Shown: positions 54,987 through 64,000, counted from the stretch's first letter. The stretch: DNA of 64,000 nt from Neoroseomonas lacus (GCF_014644535.1 NZ_BMKW01000005.1:186001-250000), one strand, 5' to 3'. Notes: generated by a model not told the origin, from the sequence alone. Numbers and translations are program-made.

Positions 54987-57350
54987 TCAGGCGGCCGTGA
55001 TCAGGGATGCTCCGGCACCGCCACGCACCGCCGGCGCCGCGGCCGGTACCATCAGCCGTGCCAGCGCCTCGGGCGCCAAGGGCCGGCCCAGCAGGTAGCC
55101 CTGGCCCTCGTCGCAACCGATGTCGCGCAGCCGCGCCAGATGCACCGCGCTCTCGACCCCTTCGGCCACCAGCCGGGCCCCAAGGCCATGGGCGATGCGC
55201 ACCACGGCATCGACAATCCGTTCCGTCCGCAGGCTGGTGCCCAGCCCCGCCACAAAGGACCGGTCCAGCTTGATGACGTCGAAAGGCAGCTGCTGGAGGT
55301 AGCCGAGCGAGGCATAGCCGGTGCCGAAATCATCGAGCGCCAGCCGCACGCCGATCTCGCGCAGCTTCGCGAGGGTCTTCGCGGCCGCCTCCGGGTCGCG
55401 GATGAAGACATCTTCGGTCACTTCGATCTCGAGTCGTTCGGCGCGGCAGCCGGTCGCCTCCAGCGCGTCGCGCAGCAGGTCGGGCGCCTGGCCGGAGACG
55501 ATATGCCGTGCCGAGAGGTTCACCGCGACAGCGATGCCATATCCCTGGGCCCGCCAGGCCTGTTGCTGGCGCAGCGCCATCTCAAGCGTCACGCGCGCCA
55601 GCCGTACCGAGAGCCCGGCGCGTTCGGCGGCCGGCACGAAGATGTTGGGCGGCACCTCCCCGCGCGTCGGGTGGGTCCAGCGCAACAGTGCCTCGCAGCC
55701 GCTGAGCGAGAGGTCGGACAGGCGGAATTTCGGCTGGTAGTCGAAATGCAACTCGCCCCGTTCGAGCGCCTGCTGCACATCCGTCTCGAGCCGCCGCTGG
55801 TCGGTCAGCGCCGCCGCCATCGTGCATGAGAAGCGCCGCGACTGGCCGCGCCCCGCCGCCTTGGCGCGATACAGCGCGATATCGGCGCGCTGCAGCATGG
55901 ACGGCCCATCGACGCCGTCGGCCGGGCCAATCGCGATGCCGACGCTCGCCCCGGCGGGCACGCTCGCGCCATCGATCGCATAGGGCGCCCCCAGCGCGCG
56001 CACGATCCGCGCCGCCGCGGCGTCGGCCTCGTCCACCCGGGTGATGCCGACCTGAACCACGGCGAATTCATCCCCGCCGAGCCGCGCCAGCATGTCGCCG
56101 GGCTTGAGGCAGGCGCGCATGCGGCTGGTGGCGGCCATCAGCAGCGCATCGCCCGCCGCATGGCCCATGGTGTCGTTGACGTCCTTGAAGTCGTCGAGGT
56201 CGATCAGGTGCAGCGCGACCATGCCACCCTCGGCCAGCGCGTGGTTCAGCCGGCGGGTGAACAGCAGGCGGTTGGCCAGGCCGGTCAGCGAATCATGTTC
56301 GGCCATGTAGCGGATCTGTTCCTCGGCCTCCTTGCGTTCGGAGATGTCGAGGCTGATGCGCACCACCGCCGAGGCCGGCGTGCCCGGGTCGGCCACCGGG
56401 GCCGTGGTGGTCAGCAGGATGCGCTGCGTGCCGTCCGGGCCGATCGCCGAGACCTCCCGGAACGGCAATTGGGTGCCGCTGGCCAGCGCCGCGGCGATAT
56501 CCGCGGCGTCCTCGGCCGTGCCGGTCGCATCGGCGATGCCCTGGCCCACCAGGTTGGCCTCGGTGGTGCGGTGGAAGCCGGCCAGCGCCGCATTGGCGAG
56601 CACGAAGCGTCCCTCCCGGTCATGGGCGGACACCATGACCGGCAGCGCATCCACCACCACCCGCAGCAGTCGTTCCGACATTCCGGCGCGGGCCTGGGCC
56701 GCCTCGGCACGCTGCAACAGCCCGCTGGCCCGGCGCCAGAGCAGGTAGAGCAGCGCCGAGAGCAGCGTCGCGCTGGCGATCAGCCCGACCAGGCTGAGCG
56801 CGAAGGCCCGGTGAAGACGCCGCAACCCCACGGCGGCCTCCTCGGTGCCCCTGCGCTGGTCGTGCTGCAGGGCGCGGTTCGCATCGCCCAGCCGGAGCAC
56901 CAGCGCGGCAAGCGCGTCATGCGCGCGGCCGATGGCCAAGGCATCGCCGGCCAGATGCGCCGCGGGCACGGTCTCGATCGCGGCGAGGATGGTGAACAGC
57001 GCCGGCAGATCCGCCCGAACCGACAACAGGGTCGGTGAACGATGGGTCTCCCCGTCACCCTCCTGCAGCGCCACCAGGCGGCTCCAGAGGATATCGTACC
57101 GCAGGGCGACGGCGCGCGCCGCCCCGGGGCGGCCCGCCGCCAGACGTTCTATCTCGGTGCCCAGGCGCGCTGCCTCGAGCAGCGCCTGGCTGCTCTCCCA
57201 CACTCCGACGCGATGCCCGGCCGCCTCCAGCGCCGCATGCGAGGCAAGCTGCCGGGCCGAGATCACCAGGGACGCCACGAAGACCAGCGCGGCAAAGCCA
57301 GCGCCGATCAGCGGGACCATCGATCGCCACCACCGCCCCGACATCGACAT
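54987..57350 (-). CDS. Membrane PAS-GGDEF-EAL cyclic-di-GMP protein
   Basis: A 787-residue protein from ATG 57350. Two membrane spans (about 11-31 and 184-205) flank a helical periplasmic sensor of about 150 residues. A PAS domain (about 225-340, ending DISERKEAEEQ) is followed by GGDEF (about 345-510; RLGGDEF intact at 423-429) and EAL (about 525-780; CEALLRW, DDFGTGYASLGYL, IKLDRSFV). Both catalytic motifs are complete, so it could make and break cyclic-di-GMP. The inhibitory site reads KPGD instead of RxxD. It follows the molybdopterin-fold gene by 13 bases, which suggests that the periplasmic partner feeds its sensor. Confidence 0.93.
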   Translation of the reverse strand: MSMSGRWWRSMVPLIGAGFAALVFVASLVISARQLASHAALEAAGHRVGVWESSQALLEAARLGTEIERLAAGRPGAARAVALRYDILWSRLVALQEGDGETHRSPTLLSVRADLPALFTILAAIETVPAAHLAGDALAIGRAHDALAALVLRLGDANRALQHDQRRGTEEAAVGLRRLHRAFALSLVGLIASATLLSALLYLLWRRASGLLQRAEAAQARAGMSERLLRVVVDALPVMVSAHDREGRFVLANAALAGFHRTTEANLVGQGIADATGTAEDAADIAAALASGTQLPFREVSAIGPDGTQRILLTTTAPVADPGTPASAVVRISLDISERKEAEEQIRYMAEHDSLTGLANRLLFTRRLNHALAEGGMVALHLIDLDDFKDVNDTMGHAAGDALLMAATSRMRACLKPGDMLARLGGDEFAVVQVGITRVDEADAAAARIVRALGAPYAIDGASVPAGASVGIAIGPADGVDGPSMLQRADIALYRAKAAGRGQSRRFSCTMAAALTDQRRLETDVQQALERGELHFDYQPKFRLSDLSLSGCEALLRWTHPTRGEVPPNIFVPAAERAGLSVRLARVTLEMALRQQQAWRAQGYGIAVAVNLSARHIVSGQAPDLLRDALEATGCRAERLEIEVTEDVFIRDPEAAAKTLAKLREIGVRLALDDFGTGYASLGYLQQLPFDVIKLDRSFVAGLGTSLRTERIVDAVVRIAHGLGARLVAEGVESAVHLARLRDIGCDEGQGYLLGRPLAPEALARLMVPAAAPAVRGGAGASLITAA

Positions 57351-57363
57351 GCGTTGCCGGTCC

Positions 57364-57837
57364 TCAGGCGATGTCGATGCGCTGCAACTGCCAGACGGCG
57401 CGCCCGCGTGTCGTCGCATTCTCCAGCTCGGGGCGCTGTGACCAGGGAAAGATGATCCAGAAGGGGCCGCGCAGGCGGACCGGGATCGGCGCGCCGTCCT
57501 GATGGGTGGCCATGAAGGCGCCGGCCGCCACCGCCTCGGCGATGGGCATGCTGACCGCGTAGTCGTTCAACGCCACGGCGCGCATCGTCCTGCCCCGTGC
57601 GCCGACCGCCTCAAGCAATTGCCCCACTGGTAGCCCCGCGAAACGTTGCGGCCCGATCGTCCAAGGCGTGTGGGTCACCAACTCGACACGGCCGATGGCG
57701 TCGATCTGCGACAGGCTCAGCCGGCGCGGCGCCGGGGGCGCGATCGCGCCATGCAGTTCCAGCACGGCTTCTTCGCCGGCGGCCGCGAGGCCCGGCGCGG
57801 CAAGGGCGGCAAGGACGACGCGGCGCGCGATGGCCAT
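57364..57837 (-). CDS. Small periplasmic molybdopterin-oxidoreductase-fold protein without the metal cysteine
   Basis: A 157-residue protein from ATG 57837, chosen because GGAG lies five bases upstream. A signal peptide (MAIARRVVLAALAAPGLAAA) is followed by a sulphite-oxidase-like (Oxidored_molyb) core: LHGAIAPPAPRRLSLSQI, THTPWTIGPQRFAGLPV, VALNDYAVSMPIAEA and RGPFWIIFPWS. The mature chain has no cysteine at all, so it cannot hold molybdenum in the usual way. It probably works as a ligand-sensing partner for the GGDEF-EAL protein encoded 13 bases downstream; that role is inferred from coupling alone. Confidence 0.8.
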   Translation of the reverse strand: MAIARRVVLAALAAPGLAAAGEEAVLELHGAIAPPAPRRLSLSQIDAIGRVELVTHTPWTIGPQRFAGLPVGQLLEAVGARGRTMRAVALNDYAVSMPIAEAVAAGAFMATHQDGAPIPVRLRGPFWIIFPWSQRPELENATTRGRAVWQLQRIDIA

Positions 57838-58028
57838 GGCAGGCAGCTCCAACCCAAGCCAGAGCTGATACGACCGGTTCGGTAAGCGAAGTGTTATCGC
57901 AGCGCGTCGAGCGCCCGTTGGAGCAGGTTCCGCTCACGCTGAAGCGGCCGCGGGCCTCACACCCCCCAACCGGCCAGCCAACAATGGTATCCCGGATGGG
58001 GGTGCGGGCCGCGGCCGTCTGAACGCAC

Positions 58029-61000
58029 CTAGGCGGCGACCGGCCCCTCGGCCATCTGCACCGCCTGCCCGAGATCCACGCTCAGCAGCCGCGATACCCC
58101 GCGCTCCTGCATGGTCACGCCATAGAGCCGGTGCATCCGCGCCATGGTCAGCGGGTGGTGCGTCACCACCAGGAAGCGCGTGCCGGCCTCCGCCGCCATG
58201 GCATCCAGCAGGTCGCACAGCCGCTCCACATTCGCGTCATCGAGCGGCGCATCTACCTCGTCGAGCACGCAGACCGGCGCGGGCTGGCAGCGGAACACCG
58301 CGAAGATCAGCGACAGCGCCGTCAACGCCTGCTCGCCACCCGACAGCAGCATCAGCGTGGACAGCTTCTTGCCCGGCGGCTCGGCATAGATCTCAAGCCC
58401 GGCTTCCAGCGGATCATCGGACCCCACCAGCGCCAGATGCGCCCGCCCGCCGCCGAACAGCCGCGAGAACAGCGAGCGGAACTCGGCATCGACGCGGTCG
58501 AACACCTCACGCAGCCGTTCGCGCCCCTCGCGGTTCAAATGCCCGATCGACCCGCGCAGCTTGGCGATCGCCGCCGTCACCTCGTCGCGATCGCCGGTGA
58601 TCTGGCCGATCCGCTCCTCGATCTCGCCCACCTCGATCTCGGCGCGTAGATTGACCGGGCCCATCTCGTCCCGCTCGCGCGCCAGCCGCTCGACCTTGCG
58701 CCGCGCCTTCTCCTCGGCGGCGTCCGAGAGTTCCTCAGGGGCGGGGGGCAACTCCGCCTCCTCGCCCAACCGCTCGGCGATGCGCGCGGCGACGGCCTCC
58801 TCGGCGGTCGCGGCGGCCTCGGCCGCACCCTCGGCACGCACCTGGCCCTCGCGGGCGGCGGCGAAGGCGGCATCCGCCCGGCGCCGCGCCTCGGCAGTGT
58901 CGCGCAGCGCCGTCTCGGCGGCCTTCAGCGCGGCATCGGCGGCGGCATGCTTCGCCTCGCATTCGGCGAGCAGCCGCCCGGCCTGCTGGCGCCGCGCCGC
59001 GGCATCTTCCGGCGCCTCGGCGAGCCCATCGCGCTCGGCCTGCGCCTCCGCGCCCCGCCGCCGCAATTCAACGACCCGCGCCTCGGCATCCGCCCCCCGC
59101 GTGGTCCACAGCGCGGCTTCCTCACCCACGGCAGCGAGCCGCGCGGTGACGCGCACCGCCTCATTGCCCAGCGCGCCAATATCGCTGCGCGCCTGCACCT
59201 CCGCGCCACGGGCGGCCGCCAGCGCATCGCGCGCGGCTCCCACGGCGGCCCGCATCGCCTCAAGGTCCGGCAACGCGGCCTCGGCGGCCACAGCCTCGGC
59301 CTGCGCCGCACTCGCCTCCGCGAGTTCCGCCGCCAGCCGCGCCAATTGCGGCTCCAGCGCGGCCAACCGGCTCTCCGCCTCCGCCGCACGCGCGGCCAGC
59401 GTCGATTCATGCTGCCGCGCGCCCTTGGCATTGGCCTCGGCGGCGCGACGGCCTTCCCGCGCGGCATGCTCGGCGGCCTGCGCCCGCGTCTCGGCCCGCC
59501 CGGCCTCCTCGGCCGCCCCGCGCAGCGCGACGAGGTCCGGCAGCGCCGCCAACGCCTGCTCGGCGGCCTCCAGCAACGCCTCGGCCTCGGCCCGATCAGC
59601 CCCCAGCCGTGCCAATTGCGGCTCGATCGCCGCCAACCGGCTCTCCGCCCGCGCATGACGAGCGGCCAGGGCTGCCTCCGCCTGCCGCGCCTCGGCCAAC
59701 GCGCCATCGGCCCGCGCACGCGCCTGGCGGGCGGCAGCCTCGGTGCGCCGCGCCTCCTCCTCCTGCCTCGCTGCTTCGGCGCGGGCGGCATCGGTGGTCG
59801 CCGCTTCCGCCTCGGCCTGGTCCAACCGCGCCTCGGCCGCCCGCAGCGCATTGCGCTGGGCCAGCCGCACCGCGCCGGGCGTCGGCGCCCCGGCCCGCGC
59901 GGTATGCCCATCCCAACGCCACAAGGCGCCTTCCTCGGTGACCAGCGACTGCCCCGGCTTCAACGCCGCCTGCAACCCCGCGCCATCACTCCCGCGCGGC
60001 AACAGCCCGATCTGTGCCAGCGCCCGCGACAGCGCCGCCGGCGCCTCGACCAGCCGCGACAACGGCACCGCGCCCTCGGGCAACGCCGCCACGGCATCGA
60101 GCGGCGGCAGATTGCGCCAATGCCGCGGCGAACTCTCATCGGAAGGGCTCTCCAGCGCCTCCCCCAGCGCCGCGCCGAGGGCGGCTTCCAACCCGGCCGG
60201 CACGCCCACCTGGTCGAGGATCGGCGCCGCCGCCCCCGGCTCGCGTGAATTCAACACATCCTTCAACGCCGAGACCTCGGCCTGGGCGCGCGCCCGCTCG
60301 CCCCCGGCGGCGGTGGCGGCACGGCCGGCCTCGGCATGGGCGGCGGCCGCCCAGGCGCGCATCGCCTCGGCCTTTTCCAGCGCGATGCGGGCTTCCTCGA
60401 CCGCGCCCTCGGCACCGGCCAGCGTGGCGGCGGCGGCCTCCCGCTCGGCCGGCGGAATATGCTCGGCGGCGGCGGCGTCACGGTCCTTCTGCATCGCCGC
60501 ATGCTGCGCGGTGATGCGCGTCAGCCGGTCCCGCGCGGCATGGCGCTCTGCCTCGACCCGCTGGGCGATGCTGGCGGCTTCCGACGCACCACGCCGCGCC
60601 TCCGCATGCCGGGCGGCGGCGGCGGCGCGCGCCGCCTCCGCCTCCTCCAGCGCAACGCGGGCGGCATCCAGCGCGGCATCGGCGGCGGCCACTTCGGCGG
60701 CGGCCTCACTGCGGGCGTCCTGCGGCACGCGGGCGCGGGCCGCGGCCTCACGCTCTGCCGCCAGCCGGCCATGACCTTCCTGCGCGCGCTTCAACCGCGC
60801 CTCGGCAGCACCGCGCGCCTCGCCGGCCGACTGCACGCGGGCGGCGGCCTCGGCGGCCTGTTCGGTGGCGGCCTGGGCGGCCTGCTCCGCGGCCTGAGCG
60901 GCCTGCTCGGCCTCGGCCAACGCGGCCTCGGCGCCGGCTCGGCGGGCGGGCAGGGAGGTCTCGACCGCCCGCAACGCCTCAGCTTCCTGGCTCAGCCGTT

Positions 61001-62114
61001 CGCGCGCCACATCGGCATCGCGTAACACCCCCTCGGCATGGCTGAGGTCCCGGCTCATCTGCGCCAGCCGCGCCTCGGCGCCGTCCAGCGCCTCGCGCGC
61101 CCGCCGCTCCTCAGCTTCCAAGCCTTCGGATTCAACGCGCCGACGTTCCAGCGCTGTGCGCGCGGCGGCCTCGGCGGCGCGTGGCGCGGGGATCGCCTGC
61201 TCGGCCTCGAAAGCGGCGATGGTGGCGCGTTCGGCTTCCGCCTCGGCATTGCGGACAGCCAGCCGCGCCGCACCGAACTGCGCCTTCGCCACGCTCGCGG
61301 CGGTCTCGGCCCGCGCGGCGAGGATCGCCAGCCATTCCCCTTCCGCCTGCCGCACCAGCCCCGACAAGTTCCGATACCGGTTCGCCTGCCGCGCCTGCCG
61401 CTGCAACCCCTGGCGCTGGGACTCCAACTGCCCGAGCAGATCCTCGGCGCGCGACATGTTGGTCTCGGCCTGCCGCAGCTTGAGTTCCGCCTCATGCCGC
61501 CGCGCGCGCAGCCCGGCGATGCCCGCGGCCTCCTCCAGCACCTGCCGCCGGTCCTCCGGCTTGGCCTGGATCAGCGTCGAGACCCGCCCCTGGCTGACCA
61601 TCGCCGAGGCCCGCGCGCCCGAGCCGATATCGGCGAACATGGTCTGCACGTCGCGGGCACGGATCTCGCGCCCATTCACCCGGAAATTCGACCCCTCGCC
61701 GCGATTGATGCGGCGCATGATCTCCAGCTCCGGCTGGTCCTGGTTCGGTGGTGGGGCGAGCCCCTCGGCATCCTCCAAGCTCAGCGTCACCTCGGCGAGG
61801 TTGCGCCCGGCGCGTGTCGCGGTGCCGGCGAAGATGACGTCATCCATCTCCCCGCCGCGCATCGCCTTGGCCGAGGTCTCCCCCATCGCCCAGCGCAGCG
61901 CCTCCACCACGTTGGACTTGCCGCAGCCATTCGGCCCGACGATGCCGGTCAGCCCTGGCCGGACCTCGACGGTCGTGGCTTCCGCGAAGGATTTGAACCC
62001 GGCAATGCGGATACGGGCGAGCGTCGCGCGCACCGAGGCCTGGCGCTGCGCATCGCTGCGCGGCGCCCCATCCTCTTCCTCCGGTGCGGCGGGGGCGGCC
62101 TGCCCGTCATCCAT
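58029..62114 (-). CDS. smc: Chromosome segregation protein SMC
   Basis: A 1361-residue SMC ATPase, which organises and separates chromosomes with ScpA/ScpB. The N-terminal head has Walker A GPNGCGKSN and VSQGRVSTLIQAKP. Two very long Ala/Glu/Arg coiled coils surround a hinge (ILDQVGVPAGLEAALGAALG to LVTEEGALWRWDGHTARAG). The C-terminal head has signature LLSGGEQALTALSL and Walker B VCVLDEVDAPLDD. It is some 200 residues longer than typical alphaproteobacterial SMC, the excess lying in the coils. Only three bases separate it from the dsbA-like gene. Confidence 0.96.
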   Translation of the reverse strand: MDDGQAAPAAPEEEDGAPRSDAQRQASVRATLARIRIAGFKSFAEATTVEVRPGLTGIVGPNGCGKSNVVEALRWAMGETSAKAMRGGEMDDVIFAGTATRAGRNLAEVTLSLEDAEGLAPPPNQDQPELEIMRRINRGEGSNFRVNGREIRARDVQTMFADIGSGARASAMVSQGRVSTLIQAKPEDRRQVLEEAAGIAGLRARRHEAELKLRQAETNMSRAEDLLGQLESQRQGLQRQARQANRYRNLSGLVRQAEGEWLAILAARAETAASVAKAQFGAARLAVRNAEAEAERATIAAFEAEQAIPAPRAAEAAARTALERRRVESEGLEAEERRAREALDGAEARLAQMSRDLSHAEGVLRDADVARERLSQEAEALRAVETSLPARRAGAEAALAEAEQAAQAAEQAAQAATEQAAEAAARVQSAGEARGAAEARLKRAQEGHGRLAAEREAAARARVPQDARSEAAAEVAAADAALDAARVALEEAEAARAAAAARHAEARRGASEAASIAQRVEAERHAARDRLTRITAQHAAMQKDRDAAAAEHIPPAEREAAAATLAGAEGAVEEARIALEKAEAMRAWAAAAHAEAGRAATAAGGERARAQAEVSALKDVLNSREPGAAAPILDQVGVPAGLEAALGAALGEALESPSDESSPRHWRNLPPLDAVAALPEGAVPLSRLVEAPAALSRALAQIGLLPRGSDGAGLQAALKPGQSLVTEEGALWRWDGHTARAGAPTPGAVRLAQRNALRAAEARLDQAEAEAATTDAARAEAARQEEEARRTEAAARQARARADGALAEARQAEAALAARHARAESRLAAIEPQLARLGADRAEAEALLEAAEQALAALPDLVALRGAAEEAGRAETRAQAAEHAAREGRRAAEANAKGARQHESTLAARAAEAESRLAALEPQLARLAAELAEASAAQAEAVAAEAALPDLEAMRAAVGAARDALAAARGAEVQARSDIGALGNEAVRVTARLAAVGEEAALWTTRGADAEARVVELRRRGAEAQAERDGLAEAPEDAAARRQQAGRLLAECEAKHAAADAALKAAETALRDTAEARRRADAAFAAAREGQVRAEGAAEAAATAEEAVAARIAERLGEEAELPPAPEELSDAAEEKARRKVERLARERDEMGPVNLRAEIEVGEIEERIGQITGDRDEVTAAIAKLRGSIGHLNREGRERLREVFDRVDAEFRSLFSRLFGGGRAHLALVGSDDPLEAGLEIYAEPPGKKLSTLMLLSGGEQALTALSLIFAVFRCQPAPVCVLDEVDAPLDDANVERLCDLLDAMAAEAGTRFLVVTHHPLTMARMHRLYGVTMQERGVSRLLSVDLGQAVQMAEGPVAA

Positions 62115-62117
62115 CGA

Positions 62118-62768
62118 TCAGCCCCGCGCTTCCTGGGCGAAGCGGTCGAAGGCGATGGCGCCGGAGACCACGCGGGTGTTGAACACGAAGGTCGGCGTCG
62201 CCTGGATGTTGTAGGCCTGCTCCCCCTGCTGCCGCAGCGCGAGCACGCCGCGGGCGGTCGCGTCATCCGCCCAGGCGGTCTCGAAGGTCGTGGCCGACAT
62301 GCCGGCCAGCGCCGCGATCTTGCCGATCTCGGTCTTGTGGTCGACGCCGCGGGCGAAGGCCCAGCGGTCCTGCGCGCCGAACAGCGTCTCGATGAAGGGC
62401 TCATAGACCTCGACCGGGAAATACCGGGCGACGACGGCCGCGCGCAGTGCGATCTGGTCGAGCGGGAAGTCGCGCCACACGAAGCGGATTTTGCCGGTCT
62501 GCACCAGTTCCCGCTTCACCCGCGGCCAGGTCTCGCGCCCGAAGGCGCCGCAATGGCTGCACGTCAGCGAGAAGAATTCCTGCACCACCATCGGCGCCGA
62601 GGCCTCGCCCATCGAGCGCTCGGACAGGCGCGGATTGTCGGCCGCGGGGGCGGCGGGGGCCGCCGGCGCCTGGGCGGCGGCCGGGCTGGCCAGCAGCGGC
62701 AGCAACGCGGCACCCCCGGCGAGGAGGCTGGCGGAACCGGTCAGCAGGAGGCGGCGATCAAGGGACAT
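62118..62768 (-). CDS. DsbA-family thiol:disulfide oxidoreductase
   Basis: A 216-residue periplasmic protein. The signal peptide is long and ends SPAAAQA, followed by a Pro/Ala linker. The thioredoxin fold has the active site TCSHCG (Cys70 and Cys73) and the cis-proline loop ATPTFVFN. It matches the DsbA/BdbD-like Thioredoxin_4 group that introduces disulphide bonds. In alphaproteobacteria it is commonly found just upstream of smc, as here. Confidence 0.92.
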   Translation of the reverse strand: MSLDRRLLLTGSASLLAGGAALLPLLASPAAAQAPAAPAAPAADNPRLSERSMGEASAPMVVQEFFSLTCSHCGAFGRETWPRVKRELVQTGKIRFVWRDFPLDQIALRAAVVARYFPVEVYEPFIETLFGAQDRWAFARGVDHKTEIGKIAALAGMSATTFETAWADDATARGVLALRQQGEQAYNIQATPTFVFNTRVVSGAIAFDRFAQEARG

Positions 62769-62852
62769 CGGTATTTCCCGTCATGGTGGCGGGCCATCCG
62801 ACCGGGGCGGGCCCAGCGGGCGAACCCAGGGGGAGGCCATGGAATCGGCAGA

Positions 62853-63317
62853 TCAACGCCCCCGATAGACGCCGCGGGCCAATCTTGCCAGCGCCTCGCG
62901 CAATTCCGGGGATGAGACCTCCGCGATGGCCGATTCGACCCGCTCCGGAAGCGGTTTCGGCGCCGATTCGCGGGGTTTCCGGGGCGCGGCGCCAGCCGGG
63001 GCGCGCTGCACGAATCGGAACTTCTCCACCGCCACCCGGCCCAGCGCGGCATTGATGCGTGACGCCAGTTGCGGCGCCAGGTGCTGCATCTCCATCGCCA
63101 CCGGCCCGGCGCAGGCGAGCGTCAGCGTCCCCTGGGTCAGCCGCAGCGGTTGCGTGACGGCGGCGATCGCCGGGCCGACCAGCTCGGTCCAATCCGCCAT
63201 GATCTGCGCCCCGGCCGGGCTCTTGCGCTTGAAGGCCGGGCGTGTGAGCGCTGGAACCAGGGCGCCGAGCGGCCTCGGCCCGCCCAGGAACCGCCTGTCC
63301 TCGATATCCCGTGCCAT
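62853..63317 (-). CDS. dciA: DciA-family (DUF721) replicative helicase loader
   Basis: A 154-residue protein from ATG 63317. The DUF721 core (ADWTELVGPAIAAVTQPLRL, then TLTLACAGPVAMEMQHLAPQ, then INAALGRVAVEKFRFVQ) matches DciA, which loads DnaB helicase in bacteria lacking DnaC. A short C-terminal tail (EVSSPELREALARLA) follows a Pro/Arg linker. Its start codon overlaps the divergent mutY start region by seven bases. Confidence 0.9.
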   Translation of the reverse strand: MARDIEDRRFLGGPRPLGALVPALTRPAFKRKSPAGAQIMADWTELVGPAIAAVTQPLRLTQGTLTLACAGPVAMEMQHLAPQLASRINAALGRVAVEKFRFVQRAPAGAAPRKPRESAPKPLPERVESAIAEVSSPELREALARLARGVYRGR

Positions 63318-64000
63318 ACACCTTGCCCTCCGCCGCCGATCTGCTCGCCTGGTATGACCGGCATCGCCGGGTCCTGCCCTGGCGCGCCGCCCCCGGCCAG
63401 GCGCGCGATCCCTACCGTATCTGGCTGTCCGAGGTGATGTTGCAACAGACCACGGTGGCGACGGTGGGGCCGCGCTATGCCCGTTTCCTGGCGCGTTTCC
63501 CGACCGTACAGACACTCGCCGCCGCCGACTGGGCGGAAGTTGCGGAAGAATGGGCCGGCCTCGGCTACTACGCGCGCGCCCGCAACCTGCATGCCTGCGC
63601 CCAGGCGGTCGCGGCGGCCGGCGGCTTCCCGCGCGAGCCCGCCGGCCTCGAGGCCCTGCCCGGGATCGGGCGCTACACCGCCTCGGCGGTCGCGGCGATC
63701 GCCTTCGACGCGCCGATGGTGCCGGTCGATGGCAATGTCGAACGCGTCACCGCCCGCCTCGCCGCCATCGAGGAGCCGCTGCCCGGCGCCAAGCCCCGCC
63801 TGACCGAGATCGCCGCCGGCTTCATGGCCGACCCGGCGGCGCGCGCCCGACCCGGGGATTTCGCGCAAGGCCTGTTCGACCTCGGCGCCACCATCTGCAC
63901 CCCGCGCAACCCCGCCTGCGCGCTTTGCCCCTGGCGGGCGGATTGCCGCGCCCGCCAGGCGGGTATCGCCGCCGAACTGCCGCGCAAATCGCCCAAACCG
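63311..64000 (+). CDS. mutY: A/G-specific adenine glycosylase (partial, C-terminus outside window)
   Basis: The first 230 codons of a rightward gene starting at GTG 63311 (MPYTLPSAADLLAWYD). MutY removes adenine mispaired with 8-oxoguanine. Catalytic Glu41 is in SEVMLQQTT, the helix-hairpin-helix is LPGIGRYTAS and the catalytic aspartate is Asp140 in VPVDGNVERV. The iron-sulphur cysteines 196, 203, 206 and 212 have the normal 6-2-5 spacing (CTPRNPACALCPWRADC). The C-terminal NUDIX-like 8-oxoguanine-recognition domain lies beyond base 64000. Confidence 0.96.
   Translation, partial: MPYTLPSAADLLAWYDRHRRVLPWRAAPGQARDPYRIWLSEVMLQQTTVATVGPRYARFLARFPTVQTLAAADWAEVAEEWAGLGYYARARNLHACAQAVAAAGGFPREPAGLEALPGIGRYTASAVAAIAFDAPMVPVDGNVERVTARLAAIEEPLPGAKPRLTEIAAGFMADPAARARPGDFAQGLFDLGATICTPRNPACALCPWRADCRARQAGIAAELPRKSPKP

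Overview
The window is a 64 kb piece of very GC-rich chromosome, densely coding, with no rRNA, tRNA, insertion sequence, integrase or CRISPR array that I could see. Several gene orders point to an alphaproteobacterium: mutY / dciA / dsbA-like / smc, the split Fo operon atpI-atpB-atpE-atpF'-atpF with two b-type subunits, and ispH-thrB-rnhA. The base composition, the GTG and TTG starts and the many solitary solute-binding proteins fit the Acetobacteraceae (Roseomonas-like). That family-level guess is an inference.

Left part (1-21126, all leftward): a co-oriented, tightly packed locus. In transcription order it encodes a small OmpA-type protein, a TpsB outer-membrane transporter, a giant 4206-residue TpsA filamentous-haemagglutinin-like exoprotein, a CHAT-domain peptidase predicted to be a lipoprotein, a membrane Ser/Thr kinase with a long Ala/Arg/Gln coiled coil and an extracytoplasmic end domain, and a dienelactone-hydrolase-like enzyme cut by the window edge. 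This two-partner-secretion plus peptidase plus kinase locus is the best candidate for a poorly described system.

21202-30729: a single-chain three-module flavoprotein (2Fe-2S, pyridine-nucleotide oxidoreductase and D-amino-acid-oxidase-type modules) lies divergent from a run of a DapA-family lyase/deaminase, an amino-acid ABC binding protein and permease (no ATPase), a cytochrome P450 and a hydantoinase-type amidohydrolase. A PLP aminotransferase converges on this run. The first two suggest oxidation and deamination of a cyclic amino acid such as hydroxyproline. Between 30803 and 31086 are two tandem copies of a structured intergenic repeat whose hairpins show compensatory changes.

31089-40890: a patatin / acetoacetate decarboxylase / 3-hydroxybutyrate dehydrogenase operon (ketone-body or polyhydroxybutyrate turnover), a DNA-repair glycosylase, an OmpR/EnvZ-type two-component system, ispH-thrB-rnhA, and a lipoprotein plus secreted alpha/beta-hydrolase pair.

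40950-46141: a tandem glycine riboswitch followed by gcvT-gcvH-gcvP and an overlapping NUDIX gene, i.e. the glycine cleavage system under glycine control.

46350-51825: a cupin, a TRAP binding protein, an MmgE/PrpD protein, a Bug/TctC binding protein and a convergent peptide-type ABC binding protein. None has its membrane partners here. GC-rich hairpins sharing GCCCCTCCA separate these units.

52219-64000: an intrinsic terminator, the Fo ATP synthase operon, a GGDEF-EAL protein coupled to a small cysteine-less molybdopterin-fold protein, then smc, a DsbA-like oxidase, dciA and the divergent start of mutY, which runs off the right edge.
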